A stretch of 64,000 nt of DNA from the NCBI GenBank assembly GCA_029747015.1, contig JAKOGI010000575.1, positions 408,501 through 472,500 on the forward strand, written 5' to 3'. Origin of the DNA: Carnegiea gigantea (taxonomy: Eukaryota; Streptophyta; Magnoliopsida; Caryophyllales; Cactaceae). Under the pieces are notes generated by a model. It was not told the DNA's origin. It saw nothing but the letters and a program-made list of their open reading frames with translations, and did no database searches. Positions 45,059 through 58,568 of the stretch are shown piece after piece (the stretch's first letter is position 1; every line of letters begins with the position of its first letter). Both the position numbers and the translations under genes were made by a program.

Positions 45059-46083
45059 TGTTAGCTTTCTTGAGACTCGCAATGTATTTATTAATATGTT
45101 CTGTTGAAACACAAAAAGAGATTAATCAATTGATATATTCATCATGCTGTATTTGAATTATCTGAAAATTTATATTGTTTAAATATGTTATGATTCTAAG
45201 TGAACATTGCATGCTAGTGTATATTTCTTAATTGAGTTGATATAAGTTGCCACAATATCTTGAGATGATTTAGAATTCAAATTTAAACATGTGATCTTTA
45301 TGGTATTCTATTATGTGATTTAAATTTGAATGTGAGATTATGATTCCCTAAATATGGCTGTATCTTTTAAAATTCAATTCTAGTTGTTGCTTACCCTAAA
45401 AATAGCAACTAATAGATTTAAAATAGCAAATATTCGTTAAAGATTTAGAGCTATTGTTGCTGAAAATTAACTGCAGTTCAAGGCCTTGAAGTTGGACTCC
45501 AAGGGCTTGAAGGTCACCTGAAGATTTTCTTTCCCTTTTTGAATGTAACGACCACTTCAACTCCTTTTGCTATAAAAAGGGAAGATCTTGCAACTAAAAG
45601 AGACACAAGAGAGCACAAGCAAAGAACAAGAAGAAAGAGAGCTACACTTGCAAATTAAGAAGAAGACATTGAGAGATACATCGAGCTTATATTAGTATAC
45701 CTATTATGTTCATTTACTTCTCGTTATAAAGTGTATTTTGTTATATTTCTTTGTATTGGGATGGGTTGATTAGTCGACAGGCCGATAACCTAAGTACGGT
45801 TGGGAAGCAACGCGTACGTTGGGACATCTATAGTTATAGGGTCAACTAATAGATCGTACGATTGGTGAATCATATGCAATCGACCGACTTAATAAAGAAA
45901 AATGTTCAAAATCCTATCGGTGAGGGGCGCCTGTGGATAGAGTATTAGGCGTAGCCAAACCTCTATAAATACTTGTGTCCACATTTACATTTTTCGCATT
46001 TTTATCTTGATTATCTTGTAACTTTGATAATCAGCCAATTCACCGCCTTCTAGGGTGATTTAACTAGTCAAACTGGGCCAACA
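45059..46083 (+). repeat. Array LTR 1 (1025 bp)
   Basis: Starts TGTTAGCTTTCTTGAG with an intact TG and ends GGGCCAACA. A TATA box TATAAAAAGG is at 45571-45580. A second TATA-like CTATAAATACTTGTG and an AATAAAG-type signal lie further on. The palindrome TTCAAGGCCTTGAA is at 45478-45491. The 5 bp upstream is GTAAC; the matching right flank is outside the window. Confidence 0.9.
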
Positions 46084-46139
46084 ATTGATATAAGAGTATG
46101 AGCTATTATTTTAAGACTTGACCATCTGTAGTTAGATCC

Positions 46140-47247
46140 ATGGCTAGTTTATTAAATGCTTCTATCAATTGCCCTCCAATATTCGATGGAACTAATTTTT
46201 CTCTTTGGAAGTGCAGGATGAAATCATTTATTAGATCCATCAATTTTGATTTTTGGGAATCTTTTCGAATGGTCCTTTTGTACCTAATTAGAGAAGAGAT
46301 GATGGAAGCACTATAATCGAACCAAGGAGTGAATACACTCAAGATGACTAAGAGATGCGTAAGAAAAATTCTAGAGTTTTATATATTTTGCAATGTGCTC
46401 TAAATCATGAAATATTTAACCATGTTTGCTATTGTAAGATAGCTAAATCTTTGGGAAAACTTATATTACTATACGAGGAAACAAGCCATGAAAATCCCAA
46501 TTCATGAAGAAGGGACAATATGCTTAGCAACTTGAGTGTTGAAAAAATGAAGAAGTAAAAGATCGGGATGCAAGTGACAATGATAATGATGATGATGATG
46601 CTTGCACAAGTGATGAAGAAGAAGAAGATGAGAAAATGGAATATGACATTCCAAATGAGGTATATTACTCTCTTCACAGTTATTCTAAATGTAAGTTAAT
46701 AAAAGTCTTACTTCATTATATTAGACATCAAGAATGACACATTTCTGAAATTAAAGATTTGTAGAAAAATAATTTTAAATTCTATCAAGAAAATGTTGAA
46801 TTTCGAAAATCAAATGATGTAGTCTCTAATGATTTAAAACGTTTTCAAGAGAAAGTTGTCCTTCTTGAGAAAGAAAAAGATGAGCTCCAGGTCAATTGTG
46901 CTGATCTTTAAAAAATTGTCTTAAAATTTTCAAAAGGAGAAGAGAATTTAAATAAAATTCTTGGCACACAAAGAACGTCATTTAACAAAGAAGGAATCAG
47001 TTTTAAACCGTTCAATCAAAATAAGTGTTATAAAAACTTCTTTGTTAAATCCACTTACTACAAAAGTAAGACTTCTATTACTTGCAATTGTTGTTGTAAA
47101 ATAGGACATATTTCAAATTATTCTATTAAAAGAAATGGTTCTAGTGGCACACAAATTTAGGTACCAAAAGTAACAAGGCCATCCATTATGATGCATAATT
47201 ACCATTACGGAGCCAAATTTTCTAAATGTGTTTTCAGAAAGGTATAA
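46140..47247 (+). pseudogene. Array gag copy 1, broken
   Basis: The ATG at 46140 begins MASLLNASINCPPIF, then GTNFSLWKCRM, typical of copia-type gag (UBN2/DUF4219-like). Lesions: TAA near 46349, a deletion of about 33 bp near 46540 relative to the other copies, the shared TGA at 46735-46737, and a TAA in the coiled-coil part near 46909. The coiled-coil (EKVVLLEKEKDELQV-type) and CCHC knuckle (CNCCCKIGHIS...) regions are still readable. The terminal TAA is at 47245. Confidence 0.82.
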
Positions 47248-48175
47248 GTTTGTTTTTTCCTGGGCATTTTGCATCCATATGAGAATAAAACATAAAATTA
47301 CGAAATTGGATGCCCGAGAAATGTTAAAGTACTTAAGGAAATTGCTTTATGGTTAAAAGAGGTTGAAATAATAAATAATTAGTTCAGTGCCTAGATTTCA
47401 AGGCCCTGAAATACAGTTCAAGGCCTTAAACTAGCGGCAGAAACTGGAAATTTTGGTGTGATTGAATCGAGGGCTTAAATTTCTATTTCAACAATACAAG
47501 TAGAAATCAAAATCTGAATTCTCACCAAATGGAAGGCAATGTTATTTTGGCATGATTTACTTCCTATTTGAGAAATTTTGATTTTCAAATTTTCAAATTT
47601 TAATTTGCTTAATTATCGTTAGAAGGTGAGCATGATTAATATTACCTCATATCTTATACTATTATGTCATGTGATTATCTTTATACTATCTATGATCTTA
47701 ATATATTTGTCCATAATATTATGCTCCTTTGCATTTACGTAAATGATATTGCTTCTTTCTATAAGGGAGAATTATATTAGTTGATGATTTTTCGATAATT
47801 TTGATTTATTCTTGAAGAGGGTGAATTTTTATATTAATACTTTTATATGTTGATCCCATGCAATGCTCATGAGAATATCAAGTCAACGTTAGGATATATT
47901 ATTTGATCAAATTGTTAGTGTTTATTCCCTTATATATTTTATGAATACGCATAGATTGAGGGGGAGCATGTTTATACATAATTGATTTATTAAGGGGGAG
48001 TTATATGTGTTGGCCATAATTTTTTATACGTTTAAATTTTTCTTTCTCCTTCTTCTGCTAACTTTTTGATGAAATACGAAAAGGGGCAGAAGTATTTGTT
48101 AAGTTTTCATGGTGTGTAATTCAAAATTATAATAATATGTCATTGGGTTTTGCCCTTCATTAAAAAGGGGGAGAC
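47248..48175 (+). other. Non-coding 3' part of an array unit with G-runs
   Basis: This describes unit 1; equivalent stretches follow each gag copy (50336-51282, 53429-54375, 56556-57497, 59702-60647, 62596-63510). No ORF is conserved. Ordered marks are a CAAGGCCCTGAAATACAGTT stretch, an AT-rich TTTTCAAATTTTC block, GAATTG(A)GGGGGAGCAT, TTAAGGGGGAGTTATATG, AAAAGGGG(G)AGAAGTATTT and finally AAAAAGGGGGAGAC next to the LTR. The last is the polypurine tract; the earlier ones are polypurine-like. Confidence 0.75.
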
Positions 48176-49185
48176 TATTAGCTTTCTTGAAACTCACAAC
48201 GTGTCTACTAATATGTTTTGATGAAAGACAAAAAGAGCTAAATCAATTGGTATATTCATCATGCTGTATTTGAATTATCTTGAAATTTATATTGTTTAAA
48301 TATGTCATGATTCTAAGTTAATATTGCATGCTAGTGCATATTGCTTAATCGAGTTGATATAGGCTGACACAATATCTTGAGATAATTTAGAATTCAAATT
48401 TGAATATGTGATCTTTATGATATTATATTGTGTTCCTCAAATTTGAATATGAGATTATGATTCTCTAAATACGGTTATATCTTTTAAAATTCAATTCTAG
48501 TTGTTAGTTAGCCTAAAAATAGCAACTAACAGATTTAAACCAGCAATTAGCCGTTAAAGATTTGGAGCTATTATTGCTGAAAATTAGCTACAGTTCAAGG
48601 GCTTGAAGCTGGAGTCCAAGGGCTTGAAGATCAGCTCAAGATTTTCTGTCCCTTTTTGAACGTAACGGCTACTTCAACTCCTTTTCCTATAAAAAGGGAA
48701 GACCTTGTAACTGAAAGAGATAAAAGAGAGCACAAGCAAAGAATAAGAAGAAAGACAACTACACTTGCAAATTAAGAAGAAGACGTTGAGAGATACATCG
48801 AGCTTATATCGGCATGTCTATTATGTTTATAAAGTGTATATTGTTATATTTCTTTGTATTGGGTTGGGTTCATTAGTCGAAAGGCCGACTACCCAACTAC
48901 GGTTAGGGAGCAACGCGTACGCTGGGACACTTATAGTTGTAGGGTCAACTAGTAGGTTGTAGGATTGGTGATTCGTGTGTAATCGACCGACTCAATAAAA
49001 GAAAAATTATCAAAATCTCATCGGTGAGGGGTGCCTGTGGGTTAGGCGTGATTGAACCTCTATAAATATTTGTGTTTTGCCCAGCTTTACATTCTCTGCA
49101 TTTTTATCTTGATTATCTTGTAAGTTTGATCATCACCCTATTCACCACCTTCTAGGGTGATTTAACTAGCCAAACAAGGCCAACA
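48176..49185 (+). repeat. Array LTR 2 (1010 bp)
   Basis: Starts TATTAGCTTTC after the purine tract AAAAAGGGGGAGAC, so the terminal TG is TA. TATAAAAAGG is at 48688-48697. Primer site ATTGGTATAAGAGC follows at 49186-49199; it differs by one base from the usual tRNA-Met match. Confidence 0.9.
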
Positions 49186-49241
49186 ATTGGTATAAGAGCA
49201 TCAGCTATTATTTTAAGACTTGGCCATCTATAGTTGGATCC

Positions 49242-50335
49242 ATGGCTAGTTTATTAAATGCTTCTACCAATTGTCCTCCAATATTCAATGGAACTAATTT
49301 TTCTCTTTTGAAGTGTAGGATGAAATCATTTATTAGATCCACCGTTTTGATTTTTGGGACATCATTTCGAATGATCCTTTTGTACCGAATTGGAGAAGAG
49401 ATGATGGAAGGAGTAAATGCACTTAAGATGACTACGAGGTGCTTAAGAAAAATTTCAGAGTTTTATATATTTTGCAATGTGCTCGAAATGATTGTGAGAC
49501 ACCTAAAGATCTTCAGGGAAAACTCACATTACTATACGAAGAAACAAGTCATGAAAATCTCAATTCATCAAGAAGGGGCAACATGCTTAGGAACTTGAGT
49601 GATGAAAAAGAGATTCCTCATTTTTGTCTAGTGGCAAATGAAGAAGTAAAAGATCGGGATGCAAGTAACAATGATGATGGTGATGCTTGCACCAGTGATG
49701 ATGAAGAAAAAGATGAGGAAATGAAATATGACATTCCAGATGAGGTATATGGCTCTCTTCACAATCATGGTAAACGTAAGTTAATAAAAGTCTTACTTTA
49801 TTATATTAGACATCAAGAATGACACATTTCTAAAATTAAAGATTTGAAGAAAAATAATTTTGAATTGTATCAAGAAAATGTTGAATTTTGAAAATCAAAT
49901 GATTTAGTGTCTAATGATTTAAAAAGTTTTCAAGAGAAAGTTGTCCTTCTTGACCAACAAAAAGATGAGCTCCAAGTCAAGTGTGCCGATCTTAAGAAAA
50001 TTGTCTTAAAATTTTCAAAAGGAGAAGAGAATTCAAATAAAATTCTTGGCACACAAAAAGCGTCATTTAACAAATAAGGAATCGACTTTTATCCGCTCGA
50101 TCAAAATAAGTGTCATAAAAACTTCTTTGTTAAATCCACTTACTACAAAAGCAAGACTTCTATTACTTGCAATTATTGTTGTAACATAGGACATATTTCA
50201 ATCCATTGTCCTATTAAAAGAAATGATCCTAGTAGCAAACAAATTTGGATACCAAGAGTAACAAGGTCATCTATTATGACGTATAATTACCATTATGGAG
50301 CTAAATTTTCTAAATGTGTTGTGAAAAAGGTATAA
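49242..50335 (+). pseudogene. Array gag copy 2, broken
   Basis: The ATG at 49242 opens the same N terminus (NCPPIFNGTNFSLLKCRM). A 1-bp deletion near 49342 shifts the frame, and a gap of about 20 bp near 49487 removes codons before the Cys-rich CETPKDL block. The frame 49439-49822 then gives the acidic Asp/Glu segment (DDEEKDEEM) and ends at the shared TGA 49820-49822. The coiled-coil and the CCHC knuckle (CNYCCNIGHISIHC) follow. Terminal TAA is at 50333. Confidence 0.85.
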
Positions 50336-51282
50336 GTTTGTTTCCGTGGGGCATTTTGCATCCGTATGAGAATAAAACATAAAATTGCAAAATTGGATGC
50401 CCGAGAATGCTGAAGTACTCATGGAAATTGCTTTATAGTCAAAGGAGATTAAAATAATAGGTAATAAGTTTAGTCCCCAAATTTCAAGGCCCTGAAATAC
50501 AATTCAAGGCCTTGAACTGTAAGCATAACCTGGAAATTTTGGTGTGACTGAATCGAGAGCTTGAATTTCTATTTCAACAATATAAGTAGAAATCTTAATC
50601 TGAATCCTTACCAAATGGAAGGTGATGTGATTTTGGCATGATTTACTTCCTATTTGAGAAATTTTGATTTTCAAATTTTCAAATTTTAATTTGCTTAATT
50701 ATTGTTAGAAGGTGAGCATGATTAATATTACCTCATATCTTATGGTATTATGTCATGTGATTATCTTTATACATAAATGATATATTATCTATTGTCTCAA
50801 TATATTTGTCGATAATGTTATGCTCCTTTGTTTTTACATAAATGATATTGCTTCCTTCTATAAGGGAGAATTATTTTACTTGATGATTTTTCGATAAATT
50901 TGTTTTATTCTTGAATGGGGAGAATTGTCATATTAATACTTTTATATGTTGATCCCTTGCAATCCTCGTGACAATATCAAGTCAATGCATGCATGTTAGG
51001 ATATATTATTTGATCAAAATGTTAGTGTTTATTCCCTTATATTTTTTATGAATGTCATAGATTGAGGGGGGGCATCATTATATAGCATTGACTTATTATG
51101 GGGGAGTTATATGTGTTGGCCATAATTTTTTGTATGTTTCTATTTTTCTTTATCCTTCGTGTGCTACCCTTTTGATGAGATACGAAAAGGGTGAGAAGTA
51201 TTTAAAAAGGTTTCATGGTGTGTCATTCAAAATTATATTGATATGTTATTGGGTTTTGTCTTTCATCAAAAAGGGGAAAGAC

Positions 51283-52297
51283 TATTAGCTTTCTTAAAGC
51301 TCACAATGTGTTTAATAATATATTTTGATGAAAGACAGATAGAGATTAATCAATTGGTATATTCATCATGCTGTATTTGAATTATCTTGAAATTTATATT
51401 GTTTAAATATGTTATGATTCTAAGTGAATATTGCATGCTAGTGTATATTGCTTAATTGAGTTGATATAAGTTGCCATAATATCTTGAGATGGTTTAGTAT
51501 TCAAATTTGAATATGTGATCTTTATGATATTATATTATGTGATTCAAATTTGAATATGAGATTATGATTCTCTAAATATGGTTGTATCTTTTAAAATTCA
51601 TTTCTAGGTCTTGCTTAGCCTAAAAATAGCTACTAACATATTTTAAGCAGCAATTAGCTGTTAAAGATTTGGAGTTGTTGTTGCTGAAAGTTAGCAACAG
51701 TTTAAGGCCTTGAGGTTGGACTCCAAGGGCTTGAAGATTAGCTGAAGATTTTCTGGCCCTTTTTGAACGTAACGGCTACTTCAACTCCTTTTCCTATAAA
51801 AACGGAAGACCTTGCAACTAAAAGAGACACAAGAGAGCACAAGCAAAGAACGAGAAGAAAGACAGCTACACTTGCAAATTAAGAAAACGACGTTGAGAGG
51901 TACATCGAGCTTATATTGGCATATCTATTATGTTTATAAAGTGTATTTTGTTACTTCTTTGCATTGGGTTGGGTTGATTGGATGAAGAGCCGACTATCCA
52001 AGTACGGTTGCGGAGCAACTTGTACATTGGGGCACCTATAGTTGTATGGTCAACAATTAGGTTTTAAGATTGGTGAATCATGCGTAATCGGCTACCTTAA
52101 TAAAAGAAAGAGATTCAAAATCCCATCGGTGAGGGGCACCTGTGGGTAGAGGATTAGGCGTGGCCGAAACTCTGTAAATACTTGTGTTTTGTCCACCTTT
52201 ACATTTTCCGCTTTTTTATCTTGATTATCATGTCACTTTGATCATCACCCTATTTATCGCCTTCTGGGGTGATTTAACTAGCCAAACCAGGCCAACA
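51283..52297 (+). repeat. Array LTR 3 (1015 bp)
   Basis: Starts TATTAGCTTTCTTAAAG, ends AGGCCAACA. The palindrome is degenerate here (TTTAAGGCCTTGAG). The primer site follows at 52298-52311. Confidence 0.9.
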
Positions 52298-52353
52298 ATT
52301 GGTATAAGAGCATGAGCTATTATTTGAAGACTTGACCACCTGTAGTTGGATCT

Positions 52354-53428
52354 ATGGCTAGTTTATTAAATGCTTCTATCAATTATCCTCCAATATTCGT
52401 TGGAACAAATTTTTCTCTTTGGAAGTGCAGGATGAAATCACTTATTAGATTCATCGATTTTGATTTTTGGGACATTATTTCAAATGGTCCTTTTGTACCG
52501 AATTAGAGAACAGATGATGAAAGCACTGTTATCAAGCCAAGGAGTGAATACACTCAAGATTACTATGGGATGCTTAAGAAAAATTCTAGAGTTTTATATA
52601 TTTTGCAATGTGCTCAAAATGATTATGAGACAACTAATGAACTTTGGGGAAAACTTTCATTACTTTAAGAGGAAAAAAGCCATGAAAATCTGAATTCATC
52701 AAGAAGGGGCAATATGCTTAGCAACTTGAGTGATGAAAAAGAGATTCCTCATTTTTGTCCAATGACAAATGAAGAAGTAAAGGATCAGGATGCAAGTGAC
52801 AATGATGATGATGATGCTTGCACCAGTGATGATCAAGAAGAAGATGAGGAAATGGAATATGACATTCCTGATGAGGTATATAACGCTCTTCACAATTATT
52901 CTAAATGTAGTTAATAAAGTCTTACTTTATTATATTAGACGCCAAGAATGATTTGGAATTGTATCAAGAAAATGTTGAATTTCGAAAATATAATGATTTA
53001 GTGTCTAATGATTTAAAAAGCTTTCAAGAGAAAGTTGCCCTCCTTGAGAAAGAAAAAGATGAGCTCCAAGTTAAGCGTGCCGATCTTAAAAAAATTGTCT
53101 TAAAATTTTCAAAAAGAGAAGAGAATTTAAATAAAATTCTTGGCACACAAAAAGCCTAATTTAACAAAGAAGGAATCGGTTTTAATCCATTCAATCAAAA
53201 TAAATGTCATAAAAACTTCTATGTTAAATCCACTTACTACAAAAGTAAGACTTCTATCACTTGCAATTATTGTTATAAAATAGGAAATATTTCAATCATT
53301 GTTCGATTAAAAGAAATGGCCCTAGTAGCACACAAATTTAGGTACCAAAAGTAACAAGGTCATCCATTACGACGTATAATTACGATTATAGAGCTAAATT
53401 TTCTAAATGTGTTTTGAAAAAGATATAA
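52354..53428 (+). pseudogene. Array gag copy 3, broken
   Basis: ATG at 52354. The N-terminal domain keeps FDFWDIISNGPFVPN, then a TAG where the other copies have Trp. The frame 52714-52914 holds the acidic part, and 52953-53159 the coiled coil (LEKEKDELQVKRADLKKIVL). The shared TGA is at 52949-52951, directly followed by a deletion of about 40 bp. The CCHC knuckle has a Tyr for the fourth position region (CNYCYKIGNIS), so the zinc-binding His is lost. TAA is at 53426. Confidence 0.85.
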
Positions 53429-54375
53429 GTTTGTTTTTGCGGAGCATTTTGCATCCATATGAGAATAAAACATAAAATTGCGAAATTGGATGCTCGAGAA
53501 ATGTTGAAGTACTTATGGAAATTGCTTTATGGTCAAAGGAGATTGAAATAATAGGTAATCAGTTTAGTAACCAGATTTCAAGGCCCTGAAAAATACAGTT
53601 CAAGGCCTTGAACTGTAGGCAAAAACCAGAAATTTGGGTATGACTGAATGTAGGGCTTGAATTTCTATTTCAACAATATAAGTAGAAATCAAAATTTGAA
53701 TTCATACCAAATAAAAGGTGATGTTATTTTGGCATGATTTACTTCCTATTTGAGAAATTTTGATTTTCAAATTTTCAAATTTTAATTTTCCTAATTATTG
53801 TTAGGATGTGAGCATGATTAATATTACCTCATATCTTATAGTATTATATCATGTGATTATCTTTATACATAAATGATATGTTATCTATGATCTCAATATA
53901 TTTGTCCACAATGTTATGCTCCCTTGCATTTACATAAATGATATTGCTTCTTCTTATAAAGGAGAATTATATTACTTGATGATTTTTCGATAATTTTAAT
54001 TTATTCTTGAAGGGGAAGAATTGTTATATTAGTACTTTTATATGTTGATCCCTTGCAACGCTCATGAGAATATCAAGTTAATGCATGCATTTTAGGATAT
54101 ATTATTTGATCAAAATGTTAGTGTTTATTCCCTCGTATTTTTTATGAATGTCATGAATTGAGGGGGGCATCTTTATATAGCATTGATTTATTAAGGGAGA
54201 GTTATATGTGTTGGCCATAATTTTTATACATTTCAATTTTTCTTTATCCTTCTTGTGCGACCCTTTTGATGAGATACGAAAAAGGGGAGAAGTATTTAAA
54301 AAGTTTTCATGGTGTGTCATTCAAAATTATATTGATATGTTATTGGGTTTTGGCTTTCATCAAAAAGGGGGAGAC

Positions 54376-55388
54376 TACTAGCTTTCTTGAAGCTCACAAT
54401 GTATTTAATAATATATTTCGGTCAAAAACAAAAAGAGATTAATAAATTGGTATATTCATCATGTTGTATTTGAATTATCTTGAAATTTATATTGTTTAAA
54501 TATGTTATTATTCTACGTGAATATTCCATGCTAGTGCATATTGCTTAATTGAATTGATATAAGTTGGCATAATATCTTGATATGATTTAGAATTTAACTT
54601 TGAATATGTGATCTTTATGATATTATATTGTGTGATTTAAATTTGAATATGAGATTATGGTTCTCCAAGTCTAGTTGTATCTTTTAAAATTTAGTTCTAG
54701 TTGTTGCTCAGCCTAAAAATAGCTACTAACATATTTAAAGCAGCAATTAGCCGTTAAAGATTTGGAGCTACTGCTGTTGAAAATTAGCTGCAGTTCAAGG
54801 ACTTGAAGTTGGACACCAAGGACTTGAAGATCAGCTGAAGATTTTCTTTCCCTTTTTGAATGTAGCAGCTATTTCAACTCCTTTTACTATAAAAAGGAAG
54901 ACCTTGCAACTAAAAGAGACACGAGACAGCACAATCAAAGAACAAGAAGAAAGACAGCTACCCTTGCAAATTAAGAAGAAGATGTGAGATACATTGAGCT
55001 TATATTGGCATATCTACTATGTTTATAAAGTGTATTTGGTTATATTTTTTTGTATTGGGTTGCGTTGATTAATCGAAGAGCCGATAAACCAAGTACGGTT
55101 GGGGAGCAGCGCGTACGTCGAGACACCTATAGTTGTAGCGTCAACTAGTAGGTTGTAGCATTGGTGAATCGTGTGTAATCGATCGACCTAATAAAAGAAA
55201 GAAGTTCAAAATCCCATCGGTGAGGGGTGCCTGTGGGTAGAGGACTAGGCGTGGCCGAACCTCTATAAATACTTGTATTTTGTCCACATTTACATTTTTC
55301 ATATTTTTATCTTGATTATCTTGTAACGTTGATCATCAATCTATTTACCGCTTTCTAGAATGATTTAACTAGCCAAACTGTGCCAACA
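54376..55388 (+). repeat. Array LTR 4 (1013 bp)
   Basis: Starts TACTAGCTTTCTTG after a purine tract, ends TGCCAACA. The palindrome is changed (TTCAAGGACTTGAA). The primer site follows at 55389-55402. Confidence 0.9.
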
Positions 55389-55444
55389 ATTGGTATAAGA
55401 GCATGAGCTATTATTTTAAGACTTGACCATCTGTAGCTGGATCC

Positions 55445-56555
55445 ATATCTAGTTTATTAAATGCTTCTATCAATTGTCCTCCAATATTTCATGGAACTAA
55501 TTTTTCTCTTTGGAAGTGCAGGATTAAATCATTTATCAAATCCATCGATTTTGATTTTTGGGACATCATTTCGAATGGTCCTTTTGTGTCGAATTGGGGA
55601 AGAGATGATGGAAGCACTATTATCAAGCCAAGGAGTGAATACACTCAAGATCACTACGAGATGCATAAGAAAATTTCAAGAGTTTTATATATTTTGCAAT
55701 GTACTCTAAATGATTGTGAGACAGCTAAAGATCTTTGGAGAAAACTTACATTACTATAAGAAGAAACAAGCCATCAAAATGCCAATTCATCAAGAAGGGG
55801 CAATATGCTTAGGAACTTGAGTGATGAAAAATAGATTCCTCATTTTTGTCTAATGGCAAATGAAGAAGTAAAAAATCGGGATACAAGTGACAATGATGAT
55901 GACGATGCTTGCACCGGTAATGATGAAGAGGAAGATGAGGAAATGGAATATGACATTCCAAATGAGGTATATGACTCTCTTCACAATTATGCTAAACGTA
56001 AGTTAATAAAAGTCTTACCTTATTATATTAGACATCAAGAATGATACATTTCTAAAATTAAAGATGTGAAGAAAAAGAATTTTGAATTGTATCAAGAAAA
56101 TGTTGAATTTCGAAAATCAGATGATTTAGTGTCTAATGATTTAAAAATTTTTCAAGAGAAAGTTGTCCTTCTTGAGAAAGAAAAAGATGAGGTCCAAGTC
56201 AAGTGTGCCGATCTTAAAAAAATTGTCTTAAATTTTTCAAAAGGAGGAGAATTTAAATAAAATTTTTGGCACACAAAAAGCGTCATTTAATAAAGAAGGA
56301 ATCGATTTTAATCCGTTTAATCAAAATAAGTGTCATAAAAACTTCTTTGTTAAATCCACGTACTATAAAAGTAAGACTTGTATTACTTGCAATTATTGTT
56401 GTAAAATAGGACATATTTCAACTCATTGTCCTATTAAAAGAAATGGTCTTAGTGGTATACAAATTTGGGTACCAAAAGTAACAAGGTCATCCATTACAAC
56501 CCATAATTACAATTATGAAGCTAAATTTTCTAAATGTGTTTTGAAAAAGGTATAA
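55445..56555 (+). pseudogene. Array gag copy 4, start codon lost, broken
   Basis: At the start position the ATG of the other copies reads ATA (55445-55447). The N-terminal frame is otherwise recognisable. TAA near 55758 and TAG near 55831 cut it. The frames 55853-56044 (acidic) and 56066-56260 (coiled coil) remain, separated by the shared TGA at 56042-56044. A 3-bp loss near 56246 shortens the coiled-coil end. The CCHC knuckle CNYCCKIGHISTHC is intact near 56390-56430. TAA is at 56553. Confidence 0.85.
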
Positions 56556-57497
56556 GTTTGTTAAAACATAAAATTGCGAAATTGGATGCCCGAGAGTGCT
56601 GAAGTACTCATGGAAATTCCTTTATGGTCAAAGGAGACTGAAATAGTAGGTAATCAGTTCAGTGCCCATATTTCAAGGCCCTAAAATACAGTTCAAGGCC
56701 TTGAACTGTAAGTAGAAACTGAAAATTTTGGTGTGACTAAATCGAGGGCTTAAATTTCTATTTCAACAATATAAGTAGAAATCAAAATCTGAATTCTTGG
56801 CAAATGAAAGGTGATGTTATTTTGGCATGATTTGCTTCCTACCTTAGAAATTTTGATTTTCAAATTTTTGAATTTTAATTTGCTTAATTATTGTTAGAAG
56901 GTGTGCATGATTAATATTACCGCATATCTTATGCTTTTATGTCATGTGATTATCTTTATGCATAAATGATGTATTATCTATGATCTCAATATATTTGTCC
57001 ACAATGTTATGATTTCAATATATTTGTCCATAATGTTATGCTACTTTGCATTTACATAAATGATATTGCTTCTTTTTATAAGGGAGAATTATATTACTTG
57101 ATGATTTTTTGATAATTTTGATTTATTCTTGAAGGGGGGAATTGTTATATTAATACTTTTATATGTTGATCCCTCGCAGTGTTCATGAGATTATCAAGTC
57201 AATGCATGCAGGTTAGGATATATTATTTGATCAAAATGTTAATGTTTATTCCCTTATATTTTTTATGAATGCCATAGATTGAGGGAGAGCATATTTATAT
57301 ATCATTGATTTATTAAGGGGGAGTTTTATGTGTTGACCATAATTTTTTATATGTTTAATTTTTCTTTATCCTTCTTGTGCTACCCTTTTGATGAGATACG
57401 AAAAGGGGGAGAAGTGTTTAAAAAGTTTTCTTGGTGTGTCATTCAAAATTATATTGATATGTTATTGGGTTTTGTCTTTCATCAAAAAGGGGGAGAC

Positions 57498-58513
57498 TAT
57501 TTGCTTTCTTGAAGCTCGCAATGTGTTTAATAATATATTTTGATAAAAGACAAAAAAAGATTAATCAATTGGTATATTCATCATGCTGTATTTGAATTAT
57601 CTTAAAATTTATATTGTTTAAATATGTTATGATTCTAAGTGAATATTGCATGCTAGTGTATATTGCTTAATTGAGTTGATATAAGTTGCCATAATATCTT
57701 GAGATGGTTTAGAATTCAATTTTGAAAATATGATCTTTATAATATTATATTGTGTGATTCAAATTTGAATATGAGATTATGGTTCTCTAAATATGGTTGT
57801 ATCTTTTAAAATTCAATTCTAGTTGTTGCTTAGCCCAAAAATAGCAACTAACATATTTAACGCATCAATTAACTGTTAAAGATTTGGAGCTATTATTGCT
57901 GAAAATTAGTTGTGGTTCAAGGCTTTGAAGTTGGATTCCAAGGGCTTGAAGATTAGCTAAAGATTTTTGTCATTTTTTGAACGTTACGGCTGCTTCAACT
58001 CCTTTTGCTATAAAAAGGGAAGACCTTGCAACTGAAAAAGACAGAAGAAAGCACAAGCAAAGAATAAGAAGAAAGACAGCTACACTTGTAAATTAAGAAG
58101 AAAACGTTGAGAGATACATCGAGCTTATATTGGCATATCTATTATGTTTATAAAGTGTATTTTGTTATATTTCTTTGTAGTGGGTGGGGTTGATTAGTCG
58201 AAGGGCCAACTACCCAAGTACTATTGGGGAGCAACGTGTACGTTGGTACACCTATAGTTGTAGGGCCAGCCAGTAGGTTGTAGGACTGGTGAATCATACA
58301 TAATCGACTGACTTAAGAAAAGAAAGAGGTTCAAAATCCCATCGGTGAGAGGCGCCTGTGAATAGAAGACTAGACGTAGCCGAACCTCTATAAATACTTG
58401 TGTTTTGTCTACATTTACATTTTACGTATTTTTATCTAGATTATCTTGTAAATTTGATCAGCACCCTATTTACCACCTTCTAGGGTGATTTAACTAAGCA
58501 AATTGGGCCAACA
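57498..58513 (+). repeat. Array LTR 5 (1016 bp)
   Basis: Starts TATTTGCTTTCTTG, ends GGGCCAACA. The primer site ATTGGTATAAGAGC follows at 58514-58527. The TATA region is TGCTATAAAAAGGG. Confidence 0.9.
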
Positions 58514-58568
58514 ATTGGTATAAGAGCACGAGCTATTATTTAAGACTTGACCATCTACAGCTAGATCC

